A DNA stretch of 64,000 nucleotides. It comes from Clostridia bacterium. GTDB lineage: Bacteria > Bacillota > Clostridia > Christensenellales > Borkfalkiaceae. The translations under genes were made by a program, and so were the position numbers. The notes under the pieces are model-generated. The model saw only the letters and a program-made list of their open reading frames with translations, was not told the DNA's origin and made no database searches. Of the stretch, positions 25,601 through 35,061 are shown in pieces; the stretch's first letter is position 1, and every line of letters begins with the position of its first letter. The stretch is from contig JAGAIW010000048.1 in NCBI GenBank assembly GCA_017626305.1, positions 1 to 64,000 of the forward strand, read 5' to 3'.

Positions 25601-26053
25601 GAAAGCTATGGAAACGACGCTTACGTGGGGGGCAGGTATAAGGCGAACGATAATTACGGCGGCAGAAGAACGAATTTTGGCGGTTATCAAAGAGATTATT
25701 CACGAGAAAATTCGTCCGTTTCCCGTTCCACGTGGAACGGCGGTTCGTCGTACGGCAATACGTACGGGAATACCTATGGAAGTTCTTACGGCGCGCGCAC
25801 GAGTACGCCTAAGAAGGACGGGGGCTTTGTTTACGGCGGCGTGGGCAAGCCTGCGCCCAAACCCGTTGGCGCAACCAAGGACCTTACCGTTTTCAAAACG
25901 GGCGTTAAGGTTGCACACCCCAAGTTTGGGTTGGGTACAATCGTGGGTGTACGCGGCGTAGGTGCAAACACTATTTTGGATATCGCATTTGAAAATTTGG
26001 GGATTAAGCAGTTGTCCGCCAACTTAGCCCCTTTGACCGTCAAAAACGGTTGA
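22655..26053 (+). CDS. pcrA: CoiA-like nuclease / coiled coil / PcrA (UvrD) helicase fusion
   Basis: One uninterrupted frame of 1132 residues. Residues 1-210 resemble competence protein CoiA: a zinc-knuckle-like CNCCCPNCKKPLMAKKG, RIHHFAH, then a PD-(D/E)XK-like core with RPDV (Asp139) and EIYIEINV (Glu151). Residues 212-325 are a charged coiled coil of about six 18-residue repeats (RNRKLQEEWEEQRKREAE type). From about 333 a full UvrD/PcrA helicase follows: Walker A AGAGSGKT (359-366), VDEFQDTN, QSIYGWRGA and VHSVKGLEF. A Gly/Tyr/Asn linker and the RNA-polymerase-binding Tudor-like tail (KVAHPKFGLGTIVGV) close it. Helicase DNA resembles the neighbours; the first 1 kb is AT- and AGA-rich, suggesting an acquired domain. 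No ATG, GTG or TTG lies immediately before the helicase part to allow separate translation. GTG 22643 is an alternative start. Confidence 0.88.
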   Translation: MYDNRNKLQLAILQSTGEYVHVDEVERGLDCNCCCPNCKKPLMAKKGDIRIHHFAHNGEECSNPQAKNETALHEIAKRFIKEANSIMLPAFSLEGTYDKNCNKDDERQKRAFPFCDKEEFFYDACDLEKYIKEISVRPDVILHGDKEIYIEINVTHAVDEDKERKIKDSHIPCVEISLLEFVKGNFSEKELRDYLIREINGKKWIYHYNQEDFEKRLTERNRKLQEEWEEQRKREAERNRKRQEELEEQRRREAEKNRKLQEEWEEQRKREAERNRKRQEEWEEEFQRETEERKRRHQEQNGRKSEAEKNRKLKEEQEEKFQKATEESFDYKIDPILKKLNDEQIRPVLQTEGAVLVLAGAGSGKTRVLTTRIAYLIEEKRVPPSAILAITFTNKAANEMKERLSAIVDVSSSWVCTIHSMCVRILRMYAAEVGINSNFSIYSETERNNIIKKSFQECDFDDEKLLKSVKFHIANAKMLGFDPERYAEEYAGERDIDEITKVYNRYQKHLRENNALDFDDLLNETRLLLRKNEEVREYLGSKFRYILVDEFQDTNAVQYEIIKLLASVHKNLFAVGDDDQSIYGWRGAKIENILHFEKDFKDAKVFKLERNYRSTKHILQLANTVIKNNGRRKDKTLWTENEDGEHAKVYESEEESGEARYIAQTIRGLVDRGYSYSDFAILMRLNALTRSFEQEFTADAIPYKVFGGFKFFERKEIKDLLAYLRLINNPFDSEAVTRIINFPKRGIGAKTVETLQNYAFQNEISLYAALRDLDELGFSGATAQKLLDFRNLVKTWIIQSQEIPVNELVKNIIADTKMREAYADDSDESINKRANIDEFVNSVEEYCRLNQGATLTDYLQQVTLSSDTDEMDDSNYVTLATVHSVKGLEFTGVFICGLEENILPVSRAVENDDDMEEERRLMYVAITRAKKRLWLTRSKSRYLYGKREPTARSRFLKELSSEVELPKEIRRMPMGYSDYDDPESYGNDAYVGGRYKANDNYGGRRTNFGGYQRDYSRENSSVSRSTWNGGSSYGNTYGNTYGSSYGARTSTPKKDGGFVYGGVGKPAPKPVGATKDLTVFKTGVKVAHPKFGLGTIVGVRGVGANTILDIAFENLGIKQLSANLAPLTVKNG
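23308..23630 (+). repeat. Tandem 54-bp repeats inside the CoiA-PcrA gene
   Basis: About six in-frame 54-bp units encode the coiled-coil linker. Units 1 and 3, and 2 and 4, are most alike (LQEEWEEQRKREAE and RQEE.EEQR variants). This is in-register duplication, so copy number may vary between strains without breaking the frame. Confidence 0.75.
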
Positions 26054-26315
26054 AATACTTCGCAATACTTCGTCAACTTCCGCTTTGCCTTGCTCATTTA
26101 CTATCAGTAAACTCCCGTCGGCAAATGCTCAGTTTCCTTGTATTGCTCGCATTTGAACCGTTTTACAAACGCTTGAAATACTTCGCAATACTTCGTCGGA
26201 CTTGCGTTTGCCCTTGGTCATTTACGTCTATGTACGCTCACGGTGAACAATCCGCACCCTTCTTTTCTCGCACGCATTTGAACCGTTTTTTTCATTTCAA
26301 ACGGGCAACCATTTA
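26043..26315. repeat. Hairpin repeats of the TGAAATACTTCGC family after pcrA
   Basis: Copy 1 is bounded by AAAACGGTTGAAAT (26043-26056) and ATTTGAACCGTTTT (26151-26164). Its left arm contains the pcrA stop codon. Copy 2 starts near 26172 with CTTGAAATACTTCGC and ends in ATTTGAACCGTTTT (about 26276-26289). The stem sequence (CGGTT/AACCG) differs from the 13534 copy (CAGCT/AGCTG) but still pairs. No ORF is supported between pcrA and ligA. Confidence 0.78.
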
Positions 26316-26316
26316 A

Positions 26317-28314
<1,998 letters not shown>

Positions 28315-28359
28315 TTGCTTTCTTTTTTATAAAAAAAGAAAAAAATAACGCGTAGGGAC

Positions 28360-28388
28360 TTGTATTTTCAAAAAATATTTGCTATAAT
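28360..28388 (+). promoter_or_regulatory. Promoter of the yicC-gmk-rpoZ operon
   Basis: TTGTAT (28360-28365), 17 bp, TATAAT (28383-28388) with TGC just before the -10. No other promoter of this quality was noticed up to the MATE gene. Confidence 0.8.
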
Positions 28389-28423
28389 AAGATAATCTTG
28401 AATAAGGCTAAGGACGAAACGAT

Positions 28424-29299
28424 ATGTTGAGTATGACGGGGTACGGCAAAGGTGCGTACGACGACGGTGAGTTAGAACTCACCTGTGAAATCAAAACGGT
28501 GAACAATCGGTATTTAGACGTTTCTATGAAAGCGCCGCGTATTTTCGCTGCGTTTGAAGAAACGGCGAAAGGTATCGTCAAGGAAAAGCTTTCCCGCGGT
28601 CATGCGGACGTATACGTTTCCTTTAAGGATAAACGGGAGAAACCCACTTCGTTGGCGCTCGACACCGCGCTTGCCGCGTCCTATATCCGCGCGGCGCAAA
28701 CCTTAAAAGCGGCGTTTCCCGATTTGACCGACGACGTTACCGTATCGGGCGTATTGCGTTATCCCGACGTGTTAAAACAAGACGATATCCAAAGCTTGGA
28801 CGAAAGCATGATTACCGCCTTTAAGACGGCTTTGACCGCCGCACTCGATTCGCTCAATCAAATGCGTCTTATCGAAGGGGAGAAATTAAAAGCGGATATG
28901 CTTGCGCGTATGCATACGATTGAGAGCTTGGTGGAGAAAATCGCCGTGCGCGCGCCGCTGATTGCCGAAGAATATCGCAATAAGCTCACCACCCGTGTGA
29001 AGGAATATTTAGAAGGCGCGGCAATCGACGAAAGCCGTTTGCTCACCGAAGTGGCGGTGTTCACCGATAAGAGCAATATCGACGAAGAACTTACCCGTTT
29101 GCGTTCGCATATACAGCAATTCCGCGATATTTGTAACGAAGGCGTCGTGGGCAGAAAGTTAGACTTTTTGGTGCAGGAGTTTAACCGCGAAGCGAATACA
29201 ACCTGTTCTAAGAGCAACGACATTGAAATTACGCAGCTTGGCTTGGCGCTCAAAAACGAGATTGAAAAGGTACGCGAGCAGGTACAAAATTTGGAATAA
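28424..29299 (+). CDS. yicC: YicC/YloC-family endoribonuclease
   Basis: A 291-residue YicC family protein. The N-terminal MLSMTGYGKG and CEIKTVNNRYLDVSMKAPR motif and the C-terminal GRKLDFLVQEFNREANTTCSKSNDIEITQLGLALKNEIEKVREQVQNLE tail are diagnostic. Members form a hexameric ribonuclease that binds and cleaves RNA. The gene heads the operon with gmk and rpoZ, as in many Bacillota. ATG 28424 is preceded by a modest AAGGACGAAACGAT ribosome region. Confidence 0.95.
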   Translation: MLSMTGYGKGAYDDGELELTCEIKTVNNRYLDVSMKAPRIFAAFEETAKGIVKEKLSRGHADVYVSFKDKREKPTSLALDTALAASYIRAAQTLKAAFPDLTDDVTVSGVLRYPDVLKQDDIQSLDESMITAFKTALTAALDSLNQMRLIEGEKLKADMLARMHTIESLVEKIAVRAPLIAEEYRNKLTTRVKEYLEGAAIDESRLLTEVAVFTDKSNIDEELTRLRSHIQQFRDICNEGVVGRKLDFLVQEFNREANTTCSKSNDIEITQLGLALKNEIEKVREQVQNLE

Positions 29300-29311
29300 A
29301 GGAACGCACGA

Positions 29312-29884
29312 ATGAAAAGATTGTTGGCTGTTTCCGGCCCGTCGGGGGTCGGCAAAGGAACGCTGGTGAAAACGATTATTAAAAAGCGCGACGACGTTGT
29401 CGAATCGGTTTCCTGTACTACGCGCGCGCCGCGCACGGGAGAAATTGACGGCAGGGAATATTTTTTCCTTTCTAAGGAAGAATTTTTACGCCGTATCCAA
29501 GAAGACGATTTTTTGGAATATGACGAGCATTTTGGAAACTACTACGGCACCCCCAAATCGTTTGTCAAAAAAACGCTTAAAGAAAAATCGGTGATTATGG
29601 AAATTGACGTAGTCGGTGCGCTGCTTGCCAAAAAAGCATTCCCCGAATGTATTCTCGTCATGGTCGTACCCCCGTCCAAGGAAGAGCTCATGCGCCGTTT
29701 GAAAGGGCGGAACACCGAAACGGACGAAGAGATTGCGGGCAGGGTTGCCCGTTTGGAATACGAGCTGTCAAAAATAGACGAATACGATTACGTGCTTGTC
29801 AACGACGATTTTGATCGGGCTCTTGCCGAGTTGGAAGATATTATCGACGGCAAGAAAGTTCCCGTAAAAAATAAGAAAAAATAA
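29312..29884 (+). CDS. gmk: Guanylate kinase
   Basis: The 190-residue enzyme has the P-loop SGPSGVGKGTLV at residues 8-19, the GMP-binding TTRAPRTGEIDGREYFFLSKEEF segment and the lid region RLKGRNTETDEEIAGRVARLEYEL. It phosphorylates GMP to GDP, feeding GTP and ppGpp pools. It lies 12 bp after yicC and 21 bp before rpoZ, the standard Bacillota order. Length is slightly below the usual 200 to 207 residues. Confidence 0.97.
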   Translation: MKRLLAVSGPSGVGKGTLVKTIIKKRDDVVESVSCTTRAPRTGEIDGREYFFLSKEEFLRRIQEDDFLEYDEHFGNYYGTPKSFVKKTLKEKSVIMEIDVVGALLAKKAFPECILVMVVPPSKEELMRRLKGRNTETDEEIAGRVARLEYELSKIDEYDYVLVNDDFDRALAELEDIIDGKKVPVKNKKK

Positions 29885-29905
29885 CACAAAAGGAGTGATA
29901 TAGAT

Positions 29906-30127
29906 ATGATTAACGAACCTTCCGTAGACGAAATGATTAGAAAGTTGGGCTCAGAAGAAGACCCGATCAGCCGCTATGCGCTTTGCACGGTGGCAGCCAA
30001 ACGCGCGCGCCAAATTATCGAAACCGAAAGGAATTTAGGCGTTACCGATTCGACGGGCAAGGATAAAGAATTGCTGGCGGCTTGCAAGGACATAGCCGAA
30101 GGCAAAGTCGTTATCGCGAAAGAGTAA
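29906..30127 (+). CDS. rpoZ: RNA polymerase omega subunit
   Basis: A 73-residue omega subunit: MINEPSVDEMIRKLGSEEDPISRYALCTVAAKRARQIIE carries the core fold that wraps the beta' C-terminus and assists RNA polymerase assembly. A good AGGAGTGA ribosome site precedes ATG 29906. Position after gmk is conserved. It is followed by a small hairpin before priA. Confidence 0.95.
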   Translation: MINEPSVDEMIRKLGSEEDPISRYALCTVAAKRARQIIETERNLGVTDSTGKDKELLAACKDIAEGKVVIAKE

Positions 30128-30136
30128 ATGTTTTGA

Positions 30137-30159
30137 TTGCCTCGAATTGTTCGGGGCAA
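30137..30159 (+). other. Intercistronic hairpin between rpoZ and priA
   Basis: TTGCCTCGAA and TTCGGGGCAA form a 10-bp stem with a TTG loop and no T-run. It may modulate mRNA stability or partial termination between rpoZ and priA. Confidence 0.55.
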
Positions 30160-30181
30160 TTCAACTTTCAAGGAGTATTGC

Positions 30182-32353
30182 ATGATAGCCGAAGTTATCG
30201 TAGATATAGCGTCTGGGGAAACGGACAGAATATACGATTATTACTGTGACGACAACGCCGTCGTCGGCAGTCGCGTTCGCGCGCCGTTCGGCGGGAAAAT
30301 CGTCCCCGGATTTATCATGCGGCTAAAAGAAACCACCGACTACCCTAAGGAAAAGCTAAAAGGCGTATTCCTTTGCGACGACGGCTTGCCCGCTTTGAAT
30401 AAGGAGTGTTTACAGCTTGCGGAAAAAATCACGGCAAGATACCGTGTTCCCAAGGCGTTGACGCTCCGCTTGTTTTTGCCGTCTGAAATGCGTACGGGCA
30501 AGGTGAGAGAGCGGCTGAGAAGTTACGCGCAGCTTTGTATACCCTTTGAAGACATGGTCTTTGGTAGGGCGAAAAAGCAACGGGCGGCGGCGGAGTATTT
30601 ACGCGACAACGGCAAAACCGATTGCGCGCTTTTAAACGCCGAATTCCCTGCGGCTTTAAAAGAACTGGAAAAGAAAGGCTACGTGGTAATCACCAAAGAA
30701 CAGGTCTTGCGTGACCCGTATAAAACGTTGGATAGAGAAAACGTACTCCACGTGCTTTCGGATGATCAAAAACGGGCGGTGCAAACGGTGGAAACGGACG
30801 AACGCACCGTACAGCTGTTGCACGGCGTTACGGGCAGCGGAAAAACGGAAGTATACCTTACCTTGATTGCCAAGTGCTTAGCGCAAGGGAAAAGCTCTAT
30901 CTTTTTAGTACCCGAAATTTCCTTGACGCCGCAAATGCTTTCCCAGCTCCGCGCGCGCTTTGGCCGTAATGCGGCTATCTTGCACAGCGGACTTTCGGCA
31001 GGCGAGCGTTTTGACGAGTGGTGGCGTTTGCGTACGGGCGAAGCGAAAATTGCTATCGGCGCGCGAAGCGCAATCTTTGCGCCTATGGAGAACTTGGGCG
31101 TGATTATTATCGACGAAGAACACGACGGCAGCTACGTAAGTGAAACTGCGCCAAGGTATAACACGTTTGACGTGGCGTTGCTCCGCGCAAAATATAACCG
31201 TTGCAAGCTGGTGCTAGGCAGCGCAACGCCGTCGGCGGATACCTATAAACGGGCAAAGGACGGGGAATTTTCACTCATTCGCATGGATAAGCGTATCAAT
31301 AAAAAACCGCTCCCCGAAATCGTGATTGCCGATATGCGCAGGGAAGTGCGCAAGGGGAATAACTCCGCCTTTTCGCTTGCGTTGAAGGAAGAGCTGGAAA
31401 AATGTCTTTCCGAAGACAAACAGGCGATTTTGTTTTTAAACCGCCGCGGCTATTCGCAAACGGTAATTTGTAAGGAATGTGGGTACGTCGCAAAATGCCG
31501 TTCGTGTGACGTGTCCTTGACTTATCATAGGGACGAAGACTGTTTAAAATGTCATTATTGCGGAGCAAAATACGGCATGCTTTCCGCTTGTCCCGATTGC
31601 GGCGGTAAGAAATTATCGTATGCAGGCACGGGCACGCAGCGGATTGCCGCCGATTTACAAAAGCTCTATCCCACCGCCCGCATTTTGCGTATGGATAACG
31701 ATACGACGAGCGGTAAGGAAGGGCACTATAAAATATTAAAACAGTTCGGGGAAAAGAAAGCGGATATCTTGGTTGGTACGCAAATGATAGCCAAGGGGCA
31801 CGACTTCCCGTCCGTTACCTTAGTGGGAATTTTGGACGCGGATATGAGTTTGCATTTTTCCGATTATCGAAGTCGGGAGCGAACCTTTCAGCTCATCACG
31901 CAGGTGTCGGGAAGGAGCGGGAGAGCGGAAGAAAAGGGCAAGGTCGTTTTGCAGACCTTTGACCCTGAAAACGAAGTGCTGCGGTTTGCTTGCGCGTACG
32001 ATTACGAAGGGTTTTATCAAAGCGAGATATCCCTGCGCGCGGCAATGGCGTTTCCGCCCTTTTCCAAAATCGTACGGGTTTTGGTAACGGGCGAAGACGA
32101 CGGAAAAACGCTAGAAACACTCAAAACCGTGTATTTTGAACTCGAACGCTTATACACCGAGCAAAGCGAAAAATTCCTATTTTTTAATAAAATGCGTTCG
32201 CCTATCAAGCGCATACAAAACAAATTCCGATATCAAGTGCTCATGCGGCTGTCCGATACGTCTGTGTTGCCGCAAATCTACGCAGTTTGCGCCGAAGCGC
32301 GCACGCGCGACGTGCTTGTGTCGGTGGAAGAAAATCCCGCAAATTTAAGCTAA
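30182..32353 (+). CDS. priA: Primosomal protein N' (replication restart helicase PriA)
   Basis: The product has 723 residues from ATG 30182, chosen because AAGGAG lies 8 bases upstream; a longer TTG frame at 30137 begins in the hairpin. An N-terminal DNA-binding domain (RIYDYYCDDNAVVGSRVRAPFGGK) is followed by helicase motifs LHGVTGSGKTEVYL and IIDEEHDGSYVSE. An eight-cysteine zinc module comes next (CKECGYVAKCRSCD...CHYCG...CPDCGG), then GTGTQRIAADL and GRSGRAEEKGKV. It reloads the replisome at stalled forks. The order priA-def-fmt is typical. Confidence 0.96.
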   Translation: MIAEVIVDIASGETDRIYDYYCDDNAVVGSRVRAPFGGKIVPGFIMRLKETTDYPKEKLKGVFLCDDGLPALNKECLQLAEKITARYRVPKALTLRLFLPSEMRTGKVRERLRSYAQLCIPFEDMVFGRAKKQRAAAEYLRDNGKTDCALLNAEFPAALKELEKKGYVVITKEQVLRDPYKTLDRENVLHVLSDDQKRAVQTVETDERTVQLLHGVTGSGKTEVYLTLIAKCLAQGKSSIFLVPEISLTPQMLSQLRARFGRNAAILHSGLSAGERFDEWWRLRTGEAKIAIGARSAIFAPMENLGVIIIDEEHDGSYVSETAPRYNTFDVALLRAKYNRCKLVLGSATPSADTYKRAKDGEFSLIRMDKRINKKPLPEIVIADMRREVRKGNNSAFSLALKEELEKCLSEDKQAILFLNRRGYSQTVICKECGYVAKCRSCDVSLTYHRDEDCLKCHYCGAKYGMLSACPDCGGKKLSYAGTGTQRIAADLQKLYPTARILRMDNDTTSGKEGHYKILKQFGEKKADILVGTQMIAKGHDFPSVTLVGILDADMSLHFSDYRSRERTFQLITQVSGRSGRAEEKGKVVLQTFDPENEVLRFACAYDYEGFYQSEISLRAAMAFPPFSKIVRVLVTGEDDGKTLETLKTVYFELERLYTEQSEKFLFFNKMRSPIKRIQNKFRYQVLMRLSDTSVLPQIYAVCAEARTRDVLVSVEENPANLS

Positions 32354-32372
32354 TACAACAGGAGAAAGAAGA

Positions 32373-32825
32373 ATGGCTATTCGTAACGTAGTACAAGTCG
32401 GCGACGACGTATTAAGACAAAAATGCTTTCCCGTGGAGAAGTTTGACGAAAGCTTGCATAAGCTTTTGGACGACATGAAGGACACGGTAAAAAAGGAAGA
32501 AGGCGCAGGGCTTGCCGCGCCGCAGGTGGGCATACTCCGCCGCGTGGTGGTCGTGGACGTCGAAGACGGGTATTTTGAATTTGTCAACCCCGTCATTCTT
32601 TCGCAAAAAGGCGAACAAACGGGCTGGGAAGGCTGTTTATCCGTACGCGGGAAAAGCGGTATCGTTTCCCGTCCCATGAAGGTTAAGCTTTCCTATCAAG
32701 ACCGTTTCGGGGAAAAGCACCTTTTGCAAGCCAAAGGCTTTTTTGCCCGCGCCATTTGTCACGAGCTGGACCATTTGGACGGGGTGTTGTATATTGATAG
32801 AGCGACTTACGTGGAGAAAACATGA
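32373..32825 (+). CDS. def: Peptide deformylase
   Basis: A 150-residue deformylase with the three signatures: GAGLAAPQVG, EGCLSV (metal-binding Cys) and HELDHLDG (two His ligands and the catalytic Glu). It removes formyl groups from nascent proteins. AGGAG precedes ATG 32373, and the stop overlaps the fmt start (ATGA at 32822), coupling the enzymes that add and remove formyl groups. Confidence 0.97.
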   Translation: MAIRNVVQVGDDVLRQKCFPVEKFDESLHKLLDDMKDTVKKEEGAGLAAPQVGILRRVVVVDVEDGYFEFVNPVILSQKGEQTGWEGCLSVRGKSGIVSRPMKVKLSYQDRFGEKHLLQAKGFFARAICHELDHLDGVLYIDRATYVEKT

Positions 32826-33826
32826 AAATTATTTACGCAGGCACACCCGAATTTGCGGTAGAGCCGTTAAAAAGAATATTACAAATGCATAATATACAGG
32901 TGGTCGGCGTGGTGACGCAGGAAGATAAACCGCAGGGCAGAAAGGGGATTTTAACGCCCCCGCCCGTCAAGGTGGAAGCGGAAAAGCATAATATTCCCGT
33001 ATTGCAATACGCTAAAATCAAAGAGCGCGTTGCCGATTTGCGCGCGCTTGGCGCGGATATGATGGTCACCTGCGCATACGGGCAAATTTTGACGCAAGAA
33101 GTGCTGGATTGTTTTCCTAAGGGTGTATACAATATCCACGCGGGGTTGTTGCCCAAATATCGCGGCGCGTCGCCCATTCAAAGCTGTATTTTAGCAGGTG
33201 AAACACAAACGGGCGTAACCATTATCAAAACCGAACGCGGCTTGGATACGGGGGATATTGTTTGCGTTAAGAAATCGCAGGGAGTGAAGAATCGAAAAAT
33301 TATCCGCGAAAAATGTATAAAAAAAGTGACGATAACCCCTAAGGCGACGTATGGCGAATTATCCAAAGAACTTTCTAAGCAAGGTGCAAAATTGATTGAG
33401 AAAGTGTTATTTGTCGTTCAACATGAAAAATATGCTTTGGTTTCGCAGAAAAAAACAGGCGTTAACGTCGTGAGAAAAATCACCAAAGAGCAGGCGCAAA
33501 TCGATTTTTCCAAATCGGCAAAAGAAATCGTCAATCTCGTTCGCGCTATGAACCCTGCGCCCGTGGCGTTTACCACGTTGGAAAATAATAAAATCAACGT
33601 ATGGGAAGCGGAAAAAGCCGTGCTTACCGACGAAGAAAACGCGTATATGCAAAAGGCGGAAATAGGCGAAATTCTTTCAGATAAAGCCAAACGCGGCTTG
33701 CTTGTCAAATGCGGTGACGGCGCGGTAAAGCTTGTCAAGGTGCAGTCTTCGGGGGGTAAAATCATGAACGGGGGCGATTTCATCAACGGCAGAAAAGCGC
33801 AAAAAGGACAGGTGTTTTCATGCTGA
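32822..33826 (+). CDS. fmt: Methionyl-tRNA formyltransferase with a basic insertion
   Basis: The 334-residue enzyme has the hydrolase-fold core with HAGLLPKYRGASPIQ (His106 region and the formyl-donor loop), RGLDTGDI and the C-terminal MNPAPVAFTTL. It formylates initiator Met-tRNA from 10-formyl-THF. It is about 20 residues longer than usual because of a lysine-rich insert at about 152-171 (SQGVKNRKIIREKCIKKVT) between RGLDTGDIVC and TPKATYGEL. The insert DNA is locally AT-rich and begins with a string resembling the MITE-like repeats of this genome. Its stop overlaps the rsmB start. Confidence 0.93.
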   Translation: MKIIYAGTPEFAVEPLKRILQMHNIQVVGVVTQEDKPQGRKGILTPPPVKVEAEKHNIPVLQYAKIKERVADLRALGADMMVTCAYGQILTQEVLDCFPKGVYNIHAGLLPKYRGASPIQSCILAGETQTGVTIIKTERGLDTGDIVCVKKSQGVKNRKIIREKCIKKVTITPKATYGELSKELSKQGAKLIEKVLFVVQHEKYALVSQKKTGVNVVRKITKEQAQIDFSKSAKEIVNLVRAMNPAPVAFTTLENNKINVWEAEKAVLTDEENAYMQKAEIGEILSDKAKRGLLVKCGDGAVKLVKVQSSGGKIMNGGDFINGRKAQKGQVFSC

Positions 33827-35061
33827 GCAATCCCGTTTACGATCCCTTTCAAATCTTGACGAAGATTTATTCGGACGGTGCGCTCGTAAAACAAGCGATT
33901 GAGAAAACGTATATCGAAGAACAGTACCGTTCCCGCAGCGTAAAAATCGTGTACGGCGTGTTGGAAAACGATATCTATTTTGATTTTTGTATTCGCCACT
34001 ACGCCCCCAAAGCGCCTAAGCTTGCCGTGCGGATTATACTCAAAATCGCCTTATATATGTTGCTTTTTATGGATAAAAAGCGGTATATGGTCACCGACCT
34101 TGCGGTGACGCTTTGTAAAAAGCTGGGCAAATCGGGCGTAAGCGGATTTGTCAATGCATTTCTTCGTCGATTTGATAACGCCGCGGTGCTTGCGGCGCTG
34201 CCTAGCGGCGACGAAGGACGGGCAATCGCGCTGTCTTGTCCCTTGTTCTTTTATCGGCTTTTGAAAAAGGAATACGGGGATAGGGCGGAAAGGATAGCGG
34301 CGGCAAAGTCGGCGGGTATTTCCGTGCGCTTTGTCAAAAACCAAGAAAAATACTTACAAAATCCGCATATTCAAACGCCCTTTTCCGAAGAATACGGGCA
34401 TTATATTTTTGAAAGATTTGTCCGCGACGACGGATTTGACGACGGCGCATATACCTTTCAATCGGTGGGCAGTATCGCCATTTGCGATATCGTTACGCCG
34501 TGTGAAAAGCTGTTAGACGCATGCGCCGCGCCCGGCGGGAAATCGGTGCTTTTGGCGGGGAAATGCAAGCAGGTAACTTCCTTTGAATTGCACGAACACA
34601 GGGTGGAGCTTATCACGCAATATAAACGGCGTATGGGCGTAGAAAATATCGAAGAATATCAAAAGGACAGCTCGCTTTTCGACCCTGCTTTGGAAGAAAC
34701 GTTTGACGGCGTGCTTTGCGACGTGCCTTGTTCGGGTTTTGGTACGGTTAGTGAAAATCCCGACGTCAAATTGTTCCGCAAAGAAAGCGATATCGTATCG
34801 CTGAATAAAACGCAGGATAAAATACTGAAAACGTGCAGCCGTTACGTGAAAAAGGGCGGGTATTTATACTATTCTACCTGTTCGCTTTTGCAGGCGGAAA
34901 ACGATAGTAGGGTGGAGGCGTTTTTACGGGAAAATCCCGATTTTATCATGCAAGAGATTAACAGTAAATTGCCGCACGATAAGAAAAAATACGGACTGCA
35001 ATTTTTGCCCGATAGCGCGTACGGCGCGGGCTTTTATATGGCGAAGTTGAAACGGTTATGA
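33820..35061 (+). CDS. rsmB: 16S rRNA m5C967 methyltransferase RsmB
   Basis: A 413-residue protein with an N-terminal NusB-like helical domain (about 1-130) and a C-terminal SAM-dependent m5C methyltransferase. LDACAAPGGKSVLLA binds SAM, CDVPCSGFGTV and YSTCSLLQAEND carry the two cysteines that act in release and catalysis. It methylates C967 of 16S rRNA by family assignment. It overlaps fmt by 7 bp and rlmN by 4 bp. Confidence 0.95.
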   Translation: MLSNPVYDPFQILTKIYSDGALVKQAIEKTYIEEQYRSRSVKIVYGVLENDIYFDFCIRHYAPKAPKLAVRIILKIALYMLLFMDKKRYMVTDLAVTLCKKLGKSGVSGFVNAFLRRFDNAAVLAALPSGDEGRAIALSCPLFFYRLLKKEYGDRAERIAAAKSAGISVRFVKNQEKYLQNPHIQTPFSEEYGHYIFERFVRDDGFDDGAYTFQSVGSIAICDIVTPCEKLLDACAAPGGKSVLLAGKCKQVTSFELHEHRVELITQYKRRMGVENIEEYQKDSSLFDPALEETFDGVLCDVPCSGFGTVSENPDVKLFRKESDIVSLNKTQDKILKTCSRYVKKGGYLYYSTCSLLQAENDSRVEAFLRENPDFIMQEINSKLPHDKKKYGLQFLPDSAYGAGFYMAKLKRL

